DNA of 64,000 bases from BACL27 sp964203235 (GCA_964203235.1 CAXNLE010000001.1:1116001-1180000); one strand, 5' to 3'. Shown: positions 1-8,972, counted from the first letter of the stretch. The notes: generated by a model from the sequence alone, not told the origin. Made by a program: numbers and translations.

Positions 1-1696
1 CATCTTCGGTACTCTCAAAAACAATTGCGTTAACAGCCAACAAATCAAGAACCTCCGGCTGACAGTCCAAAATTGATGGTTGAAAATATGCTCTAAAGCG
101 TTGTTCTGGGTGCCGCAAAGTGCTCGAACTTCGACCATAGAAAATAGAGTTTAACAATGGATAACCAGAACGAATTATTTTTAAATCTATTCCTGCTTGC
201 GTCTCAATTAAGGTCTGATTGAAAATAATGCCTCTTGAATTTTTTTCAAAGCCCCTTAATTTCTGCATGACGTCAAAGCTGTATTCGTTCGGGACCTCTT
301 TCGTGCTTGTCATACCAACTCGCGGAGCATCTTTAATTAGCATTATTAGTGGATACATCAACGCCACAATTAATGCAAGCGACAAAATTACGCGATTAAT
401 TACTTTCATAAAAACCGAGGAGGATCTAAATTTTTGGCCCGCATCAAACAGGATGGTTACAACTAAAATTATGATCGGAAGCAAGAGAGTTGAAAGGTGC
501 CATACATGAAAATCAAAGACCTTCGCGATGACCGGAAGACCCGATCTAGAGAGAGCCCCTGCAAAAACTAAATTGAAGAATATAAACGCCATGGACATCA
601 CGCTCACCCGTAACATTTGGTGTAGCGATGAATCATTCTTTTTTGATGTTACAAAATTATGCAAAATGTATGGTAAAAAAAGAAGATTAAAAAATTCAGT
701 CCTTGGTCCCGCATCGTTAGCAAGTCTCATCAATGGCTGAAAGCTTGCCGACACAAACGATAACAATGGCTGAAATCTGAAAACTCGAAATTGGCTCGGC
801 ACGAACAAGTCAAAAATTGAGGGCTGCGAACTGTGATCTATGATCTGTGAATTCCAAACCTGAGAAGAAAGCTCAATAATCTGTGGCACAGTTAATATCA
901 ATATCAAAAAACAAATGAGCGTCGATGCTAATAAACCCAAGATTTTTCTCAATTTCAAAAAATTTCGAAAAAAAAGCACAGCGAATACGACAAATGCGAG
1001 CTGAAAATGCAAAACATGACCTGTCAGCAAAATGCCTAAGCCAAATGTGAAGGCGAACAAAACTATCGATGGATATGAGCCTTGCTTATCTCGAGACGTA
1101 ACTTGGTACCAACTTGGATGTAAAAAACCAGCTAAAACGAGGCAAAATGCCCAGTACTGATCTGAAATTACAAACCAATCATTTTGAGCAGTAAATAAAA
1201 AAAATACACCTAGAAGTGCGAGGTCCATAAATATGATCCTTCGATGGATTTGCCCATCGGACCAGGACAGAACTGTGAGATTTAAGACAACTAGTGCAGA
1301 AAGCATTGCAATCAGACTTCTCAATATGACAATGTAATCCACTGGCAATATTTCGCCAAGAAAGATAATCGGAGATTGAGTTGGTTGCTCCATCAAAATT
1401 GGCATTCGACTTCCCGTACCTTGACCGTTATCCCAAACTGGTACACCGAAAACTTTCGTTACCCCCATCACATTTGCATGGTCGCCCGTTGAGTAGGCCC
1501 TATATTCCGCACCAAGATTTTGATTTGAGATAAAATTATCTGTTGCTCCTAATGATCCTCCGGCAGATAATGCAAGTGCCATTGCAGTAAAGCAAACTAA
1601 AAATCCGATAGAAACGGCGATGAATTTTTTGTTTTTGAAAAACAATGATGCTTTCACAGAGGAGAGATTAAACGAAAGTTCAGAAAAGCACAGCAT
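1..1696 (-). CDS. Multi-spanning membrane protein, 3' end cut by window edge
   Basis: The reverse strand is open without a stop from about 1696 to the left edge (about 565 codons), with an in-frame TAG just upstream. Two starts are possible: ATG at 1696 or GTG at 1657; neither has a clear ribosome binding site. The product starts with a hydrophobic helix, then a loop containing VPVWDNGQGTGSRMP, then many hydrophobic helices separated by short loops, and a soluble stretch near the cut edge. The pattern (large periplasmic loop after helix 1, then many helices) resembles membrane glycosyltransferases of the GT-C fold or YfhO-like proteins, but I recognise no diagnostic catalytic motif. Function is not assigned; the open frame itself is certain. 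Confidence 0.75.
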   Translation of the reverse strand, partial: MLCFSELSFNLSSVKASLFFKNKKFIAVSIGFLVCFTAMALALSAGGSLGATDNFISNQNLGAEYRAYSTGDHANVMGVTKVFGVPVWDNGQGTGSRMPILMEQPTQSPIIFLGEILPVDYIVILRSLIAMLSALVVLNLTVLSWSDGQIHRRIIFMDLALLGVFFLFTAQNDWFVISDQYWAFCLVLAGFLHPSWYQVTSRDKQGSYPSIVLFAFTFGLGILLTGHVLHFQLAFVVFAVLFFRNFLKLRKILGLLASTLICFLILILTVPQIIELSSQVWNSQIIDHSSQPSIFDLFVPSQFRVFRFQPLLSFVSASFQPLMRLANDAGPRTEFFNLLFLPYILHNFVTSKKNDSSLHQMLRVSVMSMAFIFFNLVFAGALSRSGLPVIAKVFDFHVWHLSTLLLPIIILVVTILFDAGQKFRSSSVFMKVINRVILSLALIVALMYPLIMLIKDAPRVGMTSTKEVPNEYSFDVMQKLRGFEKNSRGIIFNQTLIETQAGIDLKIIRSGYPLLNSIFYGRSSSTLRHPEQRFRAYFQPSILDCQPEVLDLLAVNAIVFESTED

Positions 1697-1734
1697 TCCC
1701 GTAAATAGGTAATAGTGAAACTTATTTAAGTACT

Positions 1735-1845
1735 AAACGGGAAAGGTCCCGCGCAATGGCGGGACCTCTCAACCTTTTTGATAAGCCAACTGGGGGAGCT
1801 GGCTTAGCAATAATGCGAAGAACCTGGGGGAGGCTCTTCGCTATG
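1735..1845 (-). ncRNA. 6C-like small RNA with two C-loop hairpins
   Basis: Read on the minus strand, two perfect hairpins follow each other: 1841-1815 (11-bp stem with one G-U pair) and 1805-1783 (9-bp stem with one G-U pair). Both close on a loop of five cytosines, framed as U-CCCCC-A. They are followed by a linker and a GC-rich hairpin with a U-rich tail. A sigma-70-like promoter sits just upstream. Two stem-loops with cytosine-rich loops plus a terminator is the architecture of the actinobacterial 6C RNA (Rfam family 6C), whose known members are small RNAs. Here each loop holds five C in a row rather than six. No start-codon-led frame of useful length lies inside. Identification is by structure only. 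Confidence 0.72.
1744..1767 (-). terminator. Intrinsic terminator of the 6C-like RNA
   Basis: A 9-bp perfect stem (GGTCCCGC core) with a 6-nt loop is followed on the minus strand by TTTCCCGTTT. It closes the small RNA and separates it from the membrane-protein gene beyond. Confidence 0.75.
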
Positions 1846-1850
1846 ACTTA

Positions 1851-1880
1851 ATTATGCTACAAATCACCCCTATATCTCAA
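1851..1880 (-). promoter_or_regulatory. Promoter of the 6C-like RNA
   Basis: On the minus strand, TTGAGA (1880-1875) and CATAAT (1856-1851) are separated by 18 nt, with TAG directly before the -10. Predicted transcription start is near 1845, just before the first hairpin. Confidence 0.55.
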
Positions 1881-1904
1881 GGCGAACGACAAGATATCCC
1901 CTAT
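1867..1904. promoter_or_regulatory. Possible LysR operator between LysR gene and 6C-like RNA
   Basis: The inverted repeat ATATCT (1872-1877) and AGATAT (1892-1897) overlaps the -35 of the divergent small RNA. A direct repeat CCCCTAT occurs at 1867-1873 and 1898-1904, 31 bp apart, about three helical turns. LysR regulators commonly bind imperfect inverted repeats in their divergent promoter. Binding by the neighbouring LysR protein is inference. Confidence 0.35.
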
Positions 1905-1917
1905 CATTTTTAGAGAT

Positions 1918-2856
1918 ATGGAACTGCGCCAACTTCAGGTTTTAGTGTCAATTGCCGAGAATGGGTCATTCTCTGGAGCGGCTCGAGCATTGTCCACGGT
2001 TCAAAGCAATATTTCGGCACACATCTCAAGACTAGAAAATGAACTCGCAACAATCTTGGTTGAGCGCTCAACTGGTCGCCTCACACAAGACGGACAAACC
2101 GTCGTCGACCACGCGCGACAAGTTTTTATTCAAATCCAAGACATCGCCGCCGCAGTTGAATCAAACGAAATTGATATCGCCGGAGAAACTCGACTGGGTT
2201 GCATCGGCACCACAGGACGATGGTTGATGCCCCTCTTATTGCCAATGCTTGCACAAAGATTTCCAAAAATCCATATCACGATTTCAGAAGGAAGCACTTC
2301 GAGTTTGCTCCCCCGTTTGATCGATGGCTCACTCGACGCATGCATTGTTCACTTACCAGTCGAGCACGACAATCTTGAATCAATCGCATTATTCGCTGAA
2401 GATTTAATGTTGCTTGTCAACAGCAAACACGAATGGTCAACGCTTGACAAAATCACAATTGCTGAACTCGCAACAAAGCCATTGCTATTGCCTCCTAAAA
2501 ATACAGCCCTGCGACGCATCTTGGATAAAGCGGCAGGGTCACATCGCCTCGTCTTAAAAACGCAAGCCGAAATCGACGGTGTTCGACTTTTGACTTCACT
2601 TGCATTCGAAGGTTTTGGCGCAGCCATCGTGCCCGCAACAGCCGCACCAGATTGGCTCACGGGAGAGTTCAAACGAATTCAAGTTCCCGAACTCCCCCGA
2701 CGTGTTGTTGGTTGGGTGCAACGAACACGACCTTTGGCGAGCAAAGCCACACAAGCAGTCGGCTCTGTTGTCCGAGAAGTAATTGAAAAAACTAACGACA
2801 AGCAACCAGGCGTACACACGGGCAAGGGCGCATTCCCTCTCAAACGTTCTTCTTAA
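1918..2856 (+). CDS. LysR-family transcriptional regulator
   Basis: A 312-residue protein of usual LysR length. The winged helix-turn-helix spans about residues 1-60 (MELRQLQVLVSIAENGSFSG opening, then a recognition helix around SNISAHISRLE) and a periplasmic-binding-like effector domain covers about 90-290. It would act as a cytosolic dimer binding near its own divergent promoter. It is followed 15 bp later by a carboxyltransferase gene on the same strand, so a fatty-acid or acyl-CoA regulon is possible but unproven. The divergent partner is the 6C-like RNA. No ligand can be inferred from sequence. The start is the first ATG after the divergent promoter region. Confidence 0.9.
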   Translation: MELRQLQVLVSIAENGSFSGAARALSTVQSNISAHISRLENELATILVERSTGRLTQDGQTVVDHARQVFIQIQDIAAAVESNEIDIAGETRLGCIGTTGRWLMPLLLPMLAQRFPKIHITISEGSTSSLLPRLIDGSLDACIVHLPVEHDNLESIALFAEDLMLLVNSKHEWSTLDKITIAELATKPLLLPPKNTALRRILDKAAGSHRLVLKTQAEIDGVRLLTSLAFEGFGAAIVPATAAPDWLTGEFKRIQVPELPRRVVGWVQRTRPLASKATQAVGSVVREVIEKTNDKQPGVHTGKGAFPLKRSS

Positions 2857-2871
2857 GTAACCTTAAGGATT

Positions 2872-4218
2872 ATGACGGTTCATTTGCAGCGAGCGGTTAA
2901 GGGTGCCGCGGCTGCAGAGGTTCGCTGGCTCGAAACTATTAGTCGTCGTGCAGTTTGGGTTGATGTGGATGAGTCGGTGCGTCGCGGTGCGCTTTCCGCG
3001 GAGGCGTCCGGGGTTATCGCCCACGCAGCAGACACCGCGCGCGAAAAAGGTTTGCCTCTCGTAATGACTATTGGTAGTTCAGGCGCAGACATTGTTGAAG
3101 GCGTCGCGGCGCTTCACGGTTGGGGTCAAGCAGCAAAAGCAATTGCTAAATGTTCTGGTTACGTGCCAATCATTACCGTTGTGACAGGCCCTGCTGTTTC
3201 TGGCCCAGCGTTGTTGATTGGCTTGAGCGACATTGTAATTATGACCAGCGATTCGTATGCATTTGTTAGCGGGCCAACGATGGTCGCCGAGTTCACCGGA
3301 ATAAAAATCAATAACGACGAACTTGGTGGTGCAGATATTCATGCAAAACAAAGTGGCGTGGCACATCTTGTCGTTGCTGATCGCGAATCAGCAATTGCCG
3401 AAGTCGAGCATGTGCTCTCATTTTTGCCTGACAATGTCGACGAAATTACTCGAACAACTTTGACCTCAGACTCTGTTGATCGATTAACCCCAGAGGCCGG
3501 CAAATTAATCCCAAATTCATCAACCGGCAGTTACGACGTCAAACAAGTCATTCAAGCCATCGCTGATGACGGTTATCTACTCGAACTTCGTGCTCGATGG
3601 GCGGCGAACATTGTCACTTGCCTAATTACTATCTCTGGGCAAAGCATCGGAGTGGTTGCCAATCAGCCAACAAACTTGGCTGGCACACTAGACATTCCTG
3701 CTTCGCAGAAGGCTGCGAGATTCGTTTCATTCTGCGACGCTTTCAACATTCCGATTCTGACTCTTGTGGATACGCCTGGTTTTTATCCTGGCAAAGATCT
3801 TGAGTGGCGTGGAATGATCCGCCACGGTGCGCAACTAGTTTTCGCATATGGTCGAGCGACTGTGCCTCGCGTCTGCGTGATTTTGCGTAAGAGTTATGGT
3901 GGCGCCTACATTGTCATGGACTCAAAAAAAATGGGCAACGATATCTGTATGGCATGGCCCACTGCCGAACTCGCAGTAATGGGAGCAGGTCAGGCGGCCG
4001 CAATTCTTCAACGCCGTGCAACACCACAAGAGCGCGAGGCGTTTGAACAAGATTATGTTGAGCGATTTTTGAATCCATATGTTGCTGCTGAGCGTGGATA
4101 CGTTGACAGCGTTATTGATCCAACGGATACGCGTCGTGAGATTGCCGCAGCATTTGCGATGCTCAGCGACAAGCGCGAAAAACTCCAGACTCGCAAGCAC
4201 GACAACACACCTCTGTAA
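2872..4218 (+). CDS. Acyl-CoA carboxylase carboxyltransferase (beta) subunit, short form
   Basis: The protein has two crotonase-like halves typical of the carboxyltransferase of acetyl-/propionyl-CoA carboxylases. The N half carries a GPAVSGPALLIGLSDIVIMT stretch, and the C half carries VDTPGFYPG, KSYGGAYIVM and GAGQAAAIL, which form the acyl-CoA and biotin pockets. At 448 residues it is shorter than the usual 510-540 because the N-terminal region is reduced. AAGGA lies 6 nt before the ATG. No biotin carboxylase or biotin carrier is nearby, so it must pair with a partner elsewhere. Substrate (acetyl-, propionyl- or other acyl-CoA) cannot be decided. A decarboxylase-type role within the same family is an alternative. 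Confidence 0.82.
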   Translation: MTVHLQRAVKGAAAAEVRWLETISRRAVWVDVDESVRRGALSAEASGVIAHAADTAREKGLPLVMTIGSSGADIVEGVAALHGWGQAAKAIAKCSGYVPIITVVTGPAVSGPALLIGLSDIVIMTSDSYAFVSGPTMVAEFTGIKINNDELGGADIHAKQSGVAHLVVADRESAIAEVEHVLSFLPDNVDEITRTTLTSDSVDRLTPEAGKLIPNSSTGSYDVKQVIQAIADDGYLLELRARWAANIVTCLITISGQSIGVVANQPTNLAGTLDIPASQKAARFVSFCDAFNIPILTLVDTPGFYPGKDLEWRGMIRHGAQLVFAYGRATVPRVCVILRKSYGGAYIVMDSKKMGNDICMAWPTAELAVMGAGQAAAILQRRATPQEREAFEQDYVERFLNPYVAAERGYVDSVIDPTDTRREIAAAFAMLSDKREKLQTRKHDNTPL

Positions 4219-4281
4219 CCAGCTACACGGCTAGATTGTTGAAGGGACTGGAAGCTCCCACAACATAAAAAGGACACCACA

Positions 4282-5553
4282 GTGGCTGAAACAATCACCA
4301 TTATTGATGACCGGACTGGTAAAAAAGTTACGGTTCCGCTACGAGACGGCGTTTTTCCGTCGAGCGCATTGCGCGAACTTGACCCTGAGCTACGCATGTA
4401 CGACCCAGCGTTCTTATCGACTGCGGCATGCGAATCTTCAATTACATATATAGATGGCGACGCCGGAATCTTGCGTTATCGCGGATACCCAATAGAGCAA
4501 TTGGCCGAAAAATCTACATACCTAGAAGTTGCGTACTTGCTATTGAACGGCGAACTGCCAACTAGTTCACAACTTGAAAAATGGAACTACGACGTCATCC
4601 ACCACACGATGATTCATGAGAACATGCGCAAACGTTTTGTCGACGGCTTTCACTACGATGCACACCCAATGGGCATGTTTGTGTCTGCGGTTGCCGCACT
4701 TGGAACCTTTTATCCTGAATCAAAAAATATTTTTGACCCTGCTTCACTTGAAAAACAGATCTTGCGGTTGATTGCCAAAGTTCCGACACTTGCGGCAATG
4801 TGCTATCGATTTAGTTCGGGTTTACCATTCGTCTCTCCTAATAATTCAATGAGTTACCCAGAAAACTTCTTGAACATGATGTTCAGACTTGGCGACGACC
4901 ACACAGTTGACCCGCGACTTACAAAAGCAATGGATCTGCTTTTCATATTGCATGCCGACCACGAGCAGAATTGTGGAACAACTGCCATGCGAGTTGTCGC
5001 ATCATCACATGCCGACCCTTTTAGTGCGATGTCGGCGGCATCGTCTGCGCTCTATGGGCCACTTCACGGTGGCGCGAATGAAGCAGCAATAAATATGCTC
5101 ACCGAGATTGGCAGCATCAACAACGTTGAAGCATTTGTCAAAGCGGTCAAAGCAGGTCAAGGCCGTCTGCAAGGTTTCGGTCACCGTGTTTACAAAAACT
5201 ACGATCCTCGCGCAGCAATCATCAAGAAAGCCGCATACGACGTTTTTGAAGTCACTGGCAAGAATCAACTTTTAGACATCGCTCTTAAGCTTGAAGAAGT
5301 CGCACTTAGCGATGAGTATTTTATTTCGCGCAAGTTGTATCCAAATGTTGACTTCTACTCTGGTTTGATCTATCAAGCTCTTGGTTTCCCGATTGACATG
5401 TTCACAGTGTTGTTCGCAATTCCACGAACAGTCGGCTGGCTAGCGCACTTCAGCGAATTACTTAAAGATGATGCACAAAAAATCAGTCGACCTCGTCAGT
5501 GGTATACGGGTGTCGATAAACGCGACTATCTCGCAATCAACAAACGTCAATAA
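4282..5553 (+). CDS. gltA: Citrate synthase
   Basis: Condenses oxaloacetate and acetyl-CoA to citrate at the entry of the TCA cycle. The 423-residue length fits type II bacterial citrate synthases with an N-terminal beta domain. Recognisable elements are the GDAGILRYRGYPIEQLAE opening, HADHEQN, GPLHGGANEA (catalytic His), GFGHRVYKNYDPRA and the C-terminal YSGLIYQALG with DFYSG (catalytic Asp). The start is GTG, preceded by AAAAAGGAC. The gene ends in a 17-bp convergent overlap with the quinone oxidoreductase gene. An NADP-isocitrate dehydrogenase lies 1 kb away, so two early TCA steps are clustered. Confidence 0.97.
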   Translation: MAETITIIDDRTGKKVTVPLRDGVFPSSALRELDPELRMYDPAFLSTAACESSITYIDGDAGILRYRGYPIEQLAEKSTYLEVAYLLLNGELPTSSQLEKWNYDVIHHTMIHENMRKRFVDGFHYDAHPMGMFVSAVAALGTFYPESKNIFDPASLEKQILRLIAKVPTLAAMCYRFSSGLPFVSPNNSMSYPENFLNMMFRLGDDHTVDPRLTKAMDLLFILHADHEQNCGTTAMRVVASSHADPFSAMSAASSALYGPLHGGANEAAINMLTEIGSINNVEAFVKAVKAGQGRLQGFGHRVYKNYDPRAAIIKKAAYDVFEVTGKNQLLDIALKLEEVALSDEYFISRKLYPNVDFYSGLIYQALGFPIDMFTVLFAIPRTVGWLAHFSELLKDDAQKISRPRQWYTGVDKRDYLAINKRQ

Positions 5554-6517
5554 CAATTTTGCCAGTGCTGGCGTTGGTCTCCATATAGCGATGTGCTGAC
5601 GCAATATCTTCCAGCGAATATCTGCTGTCAATAATTGGGCGCAACTTGCCCGTCTCAAACATGGGCAAGATTTCGTTGATAAATCTTTGAGTGACTGCGA
5701 TTTTTTCTTCAAGCGGACGTGGTCGCAATACAGTTCCAATCAAACGAGCACGTTTTGGCATTAGGGCTGAGATGTTAAACGGGGTCGTCCCACCGCCCAT
5801 TAGACCAACCTGAACAATCGTGCCTTTGAGTGCCAGCGAAGCGACATTCTTATTGAGATACTCGCCGCCGATGACATCAAGCACCGCATCAACGCCATGA
5901 TTATTCGTTGCATGTTTACACACGTCAACAAAGTCTTCAGTTTTGTAATCAACAGCCAAGTCAGCGCCAAGTGAAAGACACGCATCACGCTTCCCTGATG
6001 AACAAGTGACAATCACATTTGCGCCAATGGCTTTACAAATTTGTATCGCCGCAGTGCCCACACCCGACGCACCAGCGTGAACAAGTGCCCAATCGCCCGA
6101 TTTCAAATTGCCCTGACAAACGAGCGCATCCCAAGCAGTAATGAAAACCTCAGGAATCGCGCCGGCATCTTCAAAACTCACTTTGGTTGGCACTCGCATC
6201 GCTTGATGTTCATGTACAACTAGATATTCCGCGTAGCCGCCGCCACTCACGATGCCCATCACTTGGTCGCCAGGTTTAAAACTTTTTACTTTCTCACCAC
6301 AAGATTCGACTGTGCCAGCAAACTCAAGACCAGGAATTTCATGCGCACCAGGAAACGGATCTGGATAAAAGCCCATCCGCTGCAACAAGTCGGCGCGATT
6401 TAGTGAAGTGGCACGAACTTTAACCAAAATCTCGTTCGCATCTGGTTGAGGACTTTCGACTTCAACTATTGACAAAACTTCTGGATCACCATGTTTTGTG
6501 ATTACAACCGCACGCAT
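5537..6517 (-). CDS. Zinc-free quinone oxidoreductase (MDR superfamily)
   Basis: A 326-residue medium-chain dehydrogenase/reductase. The N-terminal GroES-like domain begins MRAVVITKHGDPEVLSIVE; the Rossmann domain carries HAGASGVGTAAIQ as the NADPH loop. The zinc-ligand cysteines of alcohol dehydrogenases are absent, which places it with quinone oxidoreductase/crystallin-type enzymes that reduce quinones or activated alkenes with NAD(P)H. It lies 2 bp downstream of the isocitrate dehydrogenase gene on the same strand and is probably co-transcribed with it, placing it next to an NADPH source. Substrate unknown. Confidence 0.88.
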   Translation of the reverse strand: MRAVVITKHGDPEVLSIVEVESPQPDANEILVKVRATSLNRADLLQRMGFYPDPFPGAHEIPGLEFAGTVESCGEKVKSFKPGDQVMGIVSGGGYAEYLVVHEHQAMRVPTKVSFEDAGAIPEVFITAWDALVCQGNLKSGDWALVHAGASGVGTAAIQICKAIGANVIVTCSSGKRDACLSLGADLAVDYKTEDFVDVCKHATNNHGVDAVLDVIGGEYLNKNVASLALKGTIVQVGLMGGGTTPFNISALMPKRARLIGTVLRPRPLEEKIAVTQRFINEILPMFETGKLRPIIDSRYSLEDIASAHRYMETNASTGKIVIDVC

Positions 6518-6519
6518 GA

Positions 6520-7743
6520 TTATTTACTAACCATTTTCACTTGCAACCGACGGTCAACGGCGGCCAAAAATTGTTGAGTAGTTAACCATGGTTGATCTTT
6601 TGAAACTAGGGCTGCTAGGTCTTTGGTCATCTCGCCGCCTTCTACAGTCTCAATACAGACTGCTTCTAAAGTTTGAGCAAATTCAATAACTTTTGGTGTG
6701 TTATCGAGTTTTCCACGATGACTTAGACCGCGTGTCCAAGCGAAGATTGAGGCAATCGAATTTGTTGAAGTCTCCAAACCTTTTTGATGATCTCGGTAAT
6801 GGCGTGTCACCGTGCCGTGAGCGGCTTCTGACTCTAAGACTCGGCCATCTGGCGTAGTCAAAACCGAAGTCATTAAACCAAGTGAACCGAAGCCTTGAGC
6901 AACAATGTCTGATTGAACATCGCCGTCATAGTTTTTGCACGCCCACAAATATCCACCCTCCCAGCGAATCATGCAGGCCACCATGTCATCGATTAAGCGA
7001 TGCTCGTAAGTCAGTTTACGTTTGTCAAACTCAGCTTTGAATTCGGTGTCAAAAATTTCTTGAAAGATGTCTTTAAACCGACCGTCATATGCCTTGAGAA
7101 TTGTGTTCTTGGTGCTCAAGAACACCGGGTAATTACGTTGCAAGCCGTAGTTAAAAGATGCACGAGCAAAACTACGAATTGATTCGTCGTAGTTATACAT
7201 TCCCATTACAACGCCCGAACCCTTAAAGTCAGCGACCTTCATCTCGACAGGCTTGCTGCCATCTTGTGGCACATAAGTCATCGTTACTGTGCCAGGTCCT
7301 GGTACTTTGAAATCTGTCGCCTTGTATTGATCGCCGTGCGCATGACGCCCAATCACTATTGGTTTGTTCCAGTGAGGCACAAGTTTTGGAATGTTGCTGC
7401 AAATAATCGGCTCACGAAATACAACGCCGTCTAAAATATTTCTGATCGTGCCGTTGGGCGATTTCCACATTTGCTTCAAGTTAAATTCTTTAACACGTGC
7501 TTCATCAGGTGTAATCGTTGCGCACTTAACTCCGACGCCGTGTTTCAAAATCGCGTTTGCAGCATCAATTGTTACTTGGTCACTTGTCGCGTCTCGGTTT
7601 TCGACACCAAGGTCGTAGTAATCAATTTCAAGATCTAGATACGGCAAAATCAATCGGTCTTTGATGAACTTCCAAATGATTCGCGTCATCTCATCGCCGT
7701 CAATATCTACAACTGGATTCACGACCTTAATTTTTGATGACAT
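6520..7743 (-). CDS. icd: NADP-dependent isocitrate dehydrogenase, dimeric eukaryote-like type
   Basis: Oxidises isocitrate to 2-oxoglutarate and CO2 with NADP. The chosen start, MSSKIKVVNPVVDIDGDEMT, matches the classical N-terminus of type II dimeric enzymes; an earlier in-frame ATG at 7794 would add 17 residues of non-homologous sequence. Family landmarks include PNGTIRNILDGVVFREPI (isocitrate-binding), the catalytic Lys/Tyr region LQRNYPVFLSTKNT, KNYDGDVQSD (metal-binding Asp residues) and AHGTVTRHYR (cofactor). Length of 407 residues is normal. It is divergent from the acyl-CoA dehydrogenase gene, with about 115 bp between the starts. Confidence 0.96.
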   Translation of the reverse strand: MSSKIKVVNPVVDIDGDEMTRIIWKFIKDRLILPYLDLEIDYYDLGVENRDATSDQVTIDAANAILKHGVGVKCATITPDEARVKEFNLKQMWKSPNGTIRNILDGVVFREPIICSNIPKLVPHWNKPIVIGRHAHGDQYKATDFKVPGPGTVTMTYVPQDGSKPVEMKVADFKGSGVVMGMYNYDESIRSFARASFNYGLQRNYPVFLSTKNTILKAYDGRFKDIFQEIFDTEFKAEFDKRKLTYEHRLIDDMVACMIRWEGGYLWACKNYDGDVQSDIVAQGFGSLGLMTSVLTTPDGRVLESEAAHGTVTRHYRDHQKGLETSTNSIASIFAWTRGLSHRGKLDNTPKVIEFAQTLEAVCIETVEGGEMTKDLAALVSKDQPWLTTQQFLAAVDRRLQVKMVSK

Positions 7744-7859
7744 AAAACTCCACTGGTTTCGGCTTGGGTTTACTTGTATCTTACTTGTACACAATAGTCA
7801 CAGAATTAGTGGCGATCCCAAAGCAGGAATTCGTGTATTCGGCATCTACCATCGTCGTT

Positions 7860-8966
7860 ATGGACTTCGCCTGGTCACCAGAACAATTAGCACTCCGCGA
7901 ACGTGCTCGTTTGGTAGCCGCGAAAGCAGTCGAAAAATATGGTCGTTTCAACGACACATGGATGAACGGCTACTCCCGCGAGTTTTCTCGCGAACTCGCA
8001 TCTCATGGTTGGATCGGCATGACCTGGCCAAAAGATTTCGGCGGTGGCGGTCGACCAGCAATTGAACGACTCATCGTTGGCGAAGAAATGATCAGCGCTG
8101 GCGCACCGATTGCTGCATCTTGGTTCGCTGACCGACAGATGGGTCCAGCGCTCATTGCTTACGGCACGAAAGAGCAACAAGATGAGTTTTTGCCAGAGAT
8201 GCTTGCTGGCAATACAACTTGGTGCATCGGCATGAGCGAGCCAAACGCAGGCAGCGACCTTGCATCACTAAAGACATTTGCGCAGCGCGACGGCGATGAG
8301 TTTGTAATTAACGGCCAAAAAATTTGGACAAGTTTTGGCGAACACGCTGATTATTGTTATTTGATTTGTCGTACTAGTAACGACGGTTCGCCGCATGCAG
8401 GCATCAGCGAAATCATTGTTCCGATGAATACGCCAGGCATTGAAGTTCGACCGATCAAAGACATGACCACGAATAGTCATTTCTGCGAAGTTTTCTACAC
8501 GAATGTTCGTGTGCCGGCAACGAATCTAGTGGGTGCACTGGGCGGTGCTTTCAAGCAAACAATGCGTCAACTCGAGCACGAGCGTGGCGGCATTGATCGC
8601 TTGGTATCAAATTACGCGCTTTACAAAATGGCATTAGATCTGGCTGACCGTAAAAATATGCTTGTGCGACAAGAGATCGCAGCAATTGAAACCGGTTATC
8701 AAATCGGTCGAATCTTGGTGATTCGTGAGGTTTTACACCAAGCACCAAGTGGGTTCTCGGCAGCAACTAAATGTTTTTGTACTGAACACGAATGGCGCGT
8801 CGCTCAGTTCATCAATAAGGTTTTCGGCGCCCACGCTCTTGTTTGGGATGACAAGTCTCAAGGACTCGCCTATGCATCTGCCTACACAATTATGGGTGGC
8901 ACATCTAACGTGATGCGCAACATTCTCGGTGAGCGCACACTCGGCCTCCCCCGCGAACCCAAATAA
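7860..8966 (+). CDS. Acyl-CoA dehydrogenase
   Basis: FAD flavoenzyme forming the alpha-beta double bond of an acyl-CoA. From MDFAWSPEQLALRERAR the protein has 368 residues. The N-terminal helical domain is followed by the FAD-binding middle domain (CIGMSEPNAGSDLASLKT, WTSFGEHADYCYLICRT) and a C-terminal helical domain ending GGTSNVMRNILGERTLGLPR. The upstream in-frame ATG at 7764 would add 32 residues outside the family and cross the promoter region, so it is not used. The substrate class (straight-chain, branched, steroid side chain) is not decidable. The gene stands alone, convergent with the following methyltransferase. Confidence 0.93.
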   Translation: MDFAWSPEQLALRERARLVAAKAVEKYGRFNDTWMNGYSREFSRELASHGWIGMTWPKDFGGGGRPAIERLIVGEEMISAGAPIAASWFADRQMGPALIAYGTKEQQDEFLPEMLAGNTTWCIGMSEPNAGSDLASLKTFAQRDGDEFVINGQKIWTSFGEHADYCYLICRTSNDGSPHAGISEIIVPMNTPGIEVRPIKDMTTNSHFCEVFYTNVRVPATNLVGALGGAFKQTMRQLEHERGGIDRLVSNYALYKMALDLADRKNMLVRQEIAAIETGYQIGRILVIREVLHQAPSGFSAATKCFCTEHEWRVAQFINKVFGAHALVWDDKSQGLAYASAYTIMGGTSNVMRNILGERTLGLPREPK

Positions 8967-8972
8967 ACTTTC

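Noticed and set aside
219..740. Two short plus-strand frames near the left end
   Set aside because: They lie opposite a long uninterrupted minus-strand membrane-protein frame and have no domain features.
7880..7905. TTAGCACTC in the acyl-CoA dehydrogenase gene, resembling half of a CIRCE element
   Set aside because: The second half-site is absent and the position is within coding sequence.
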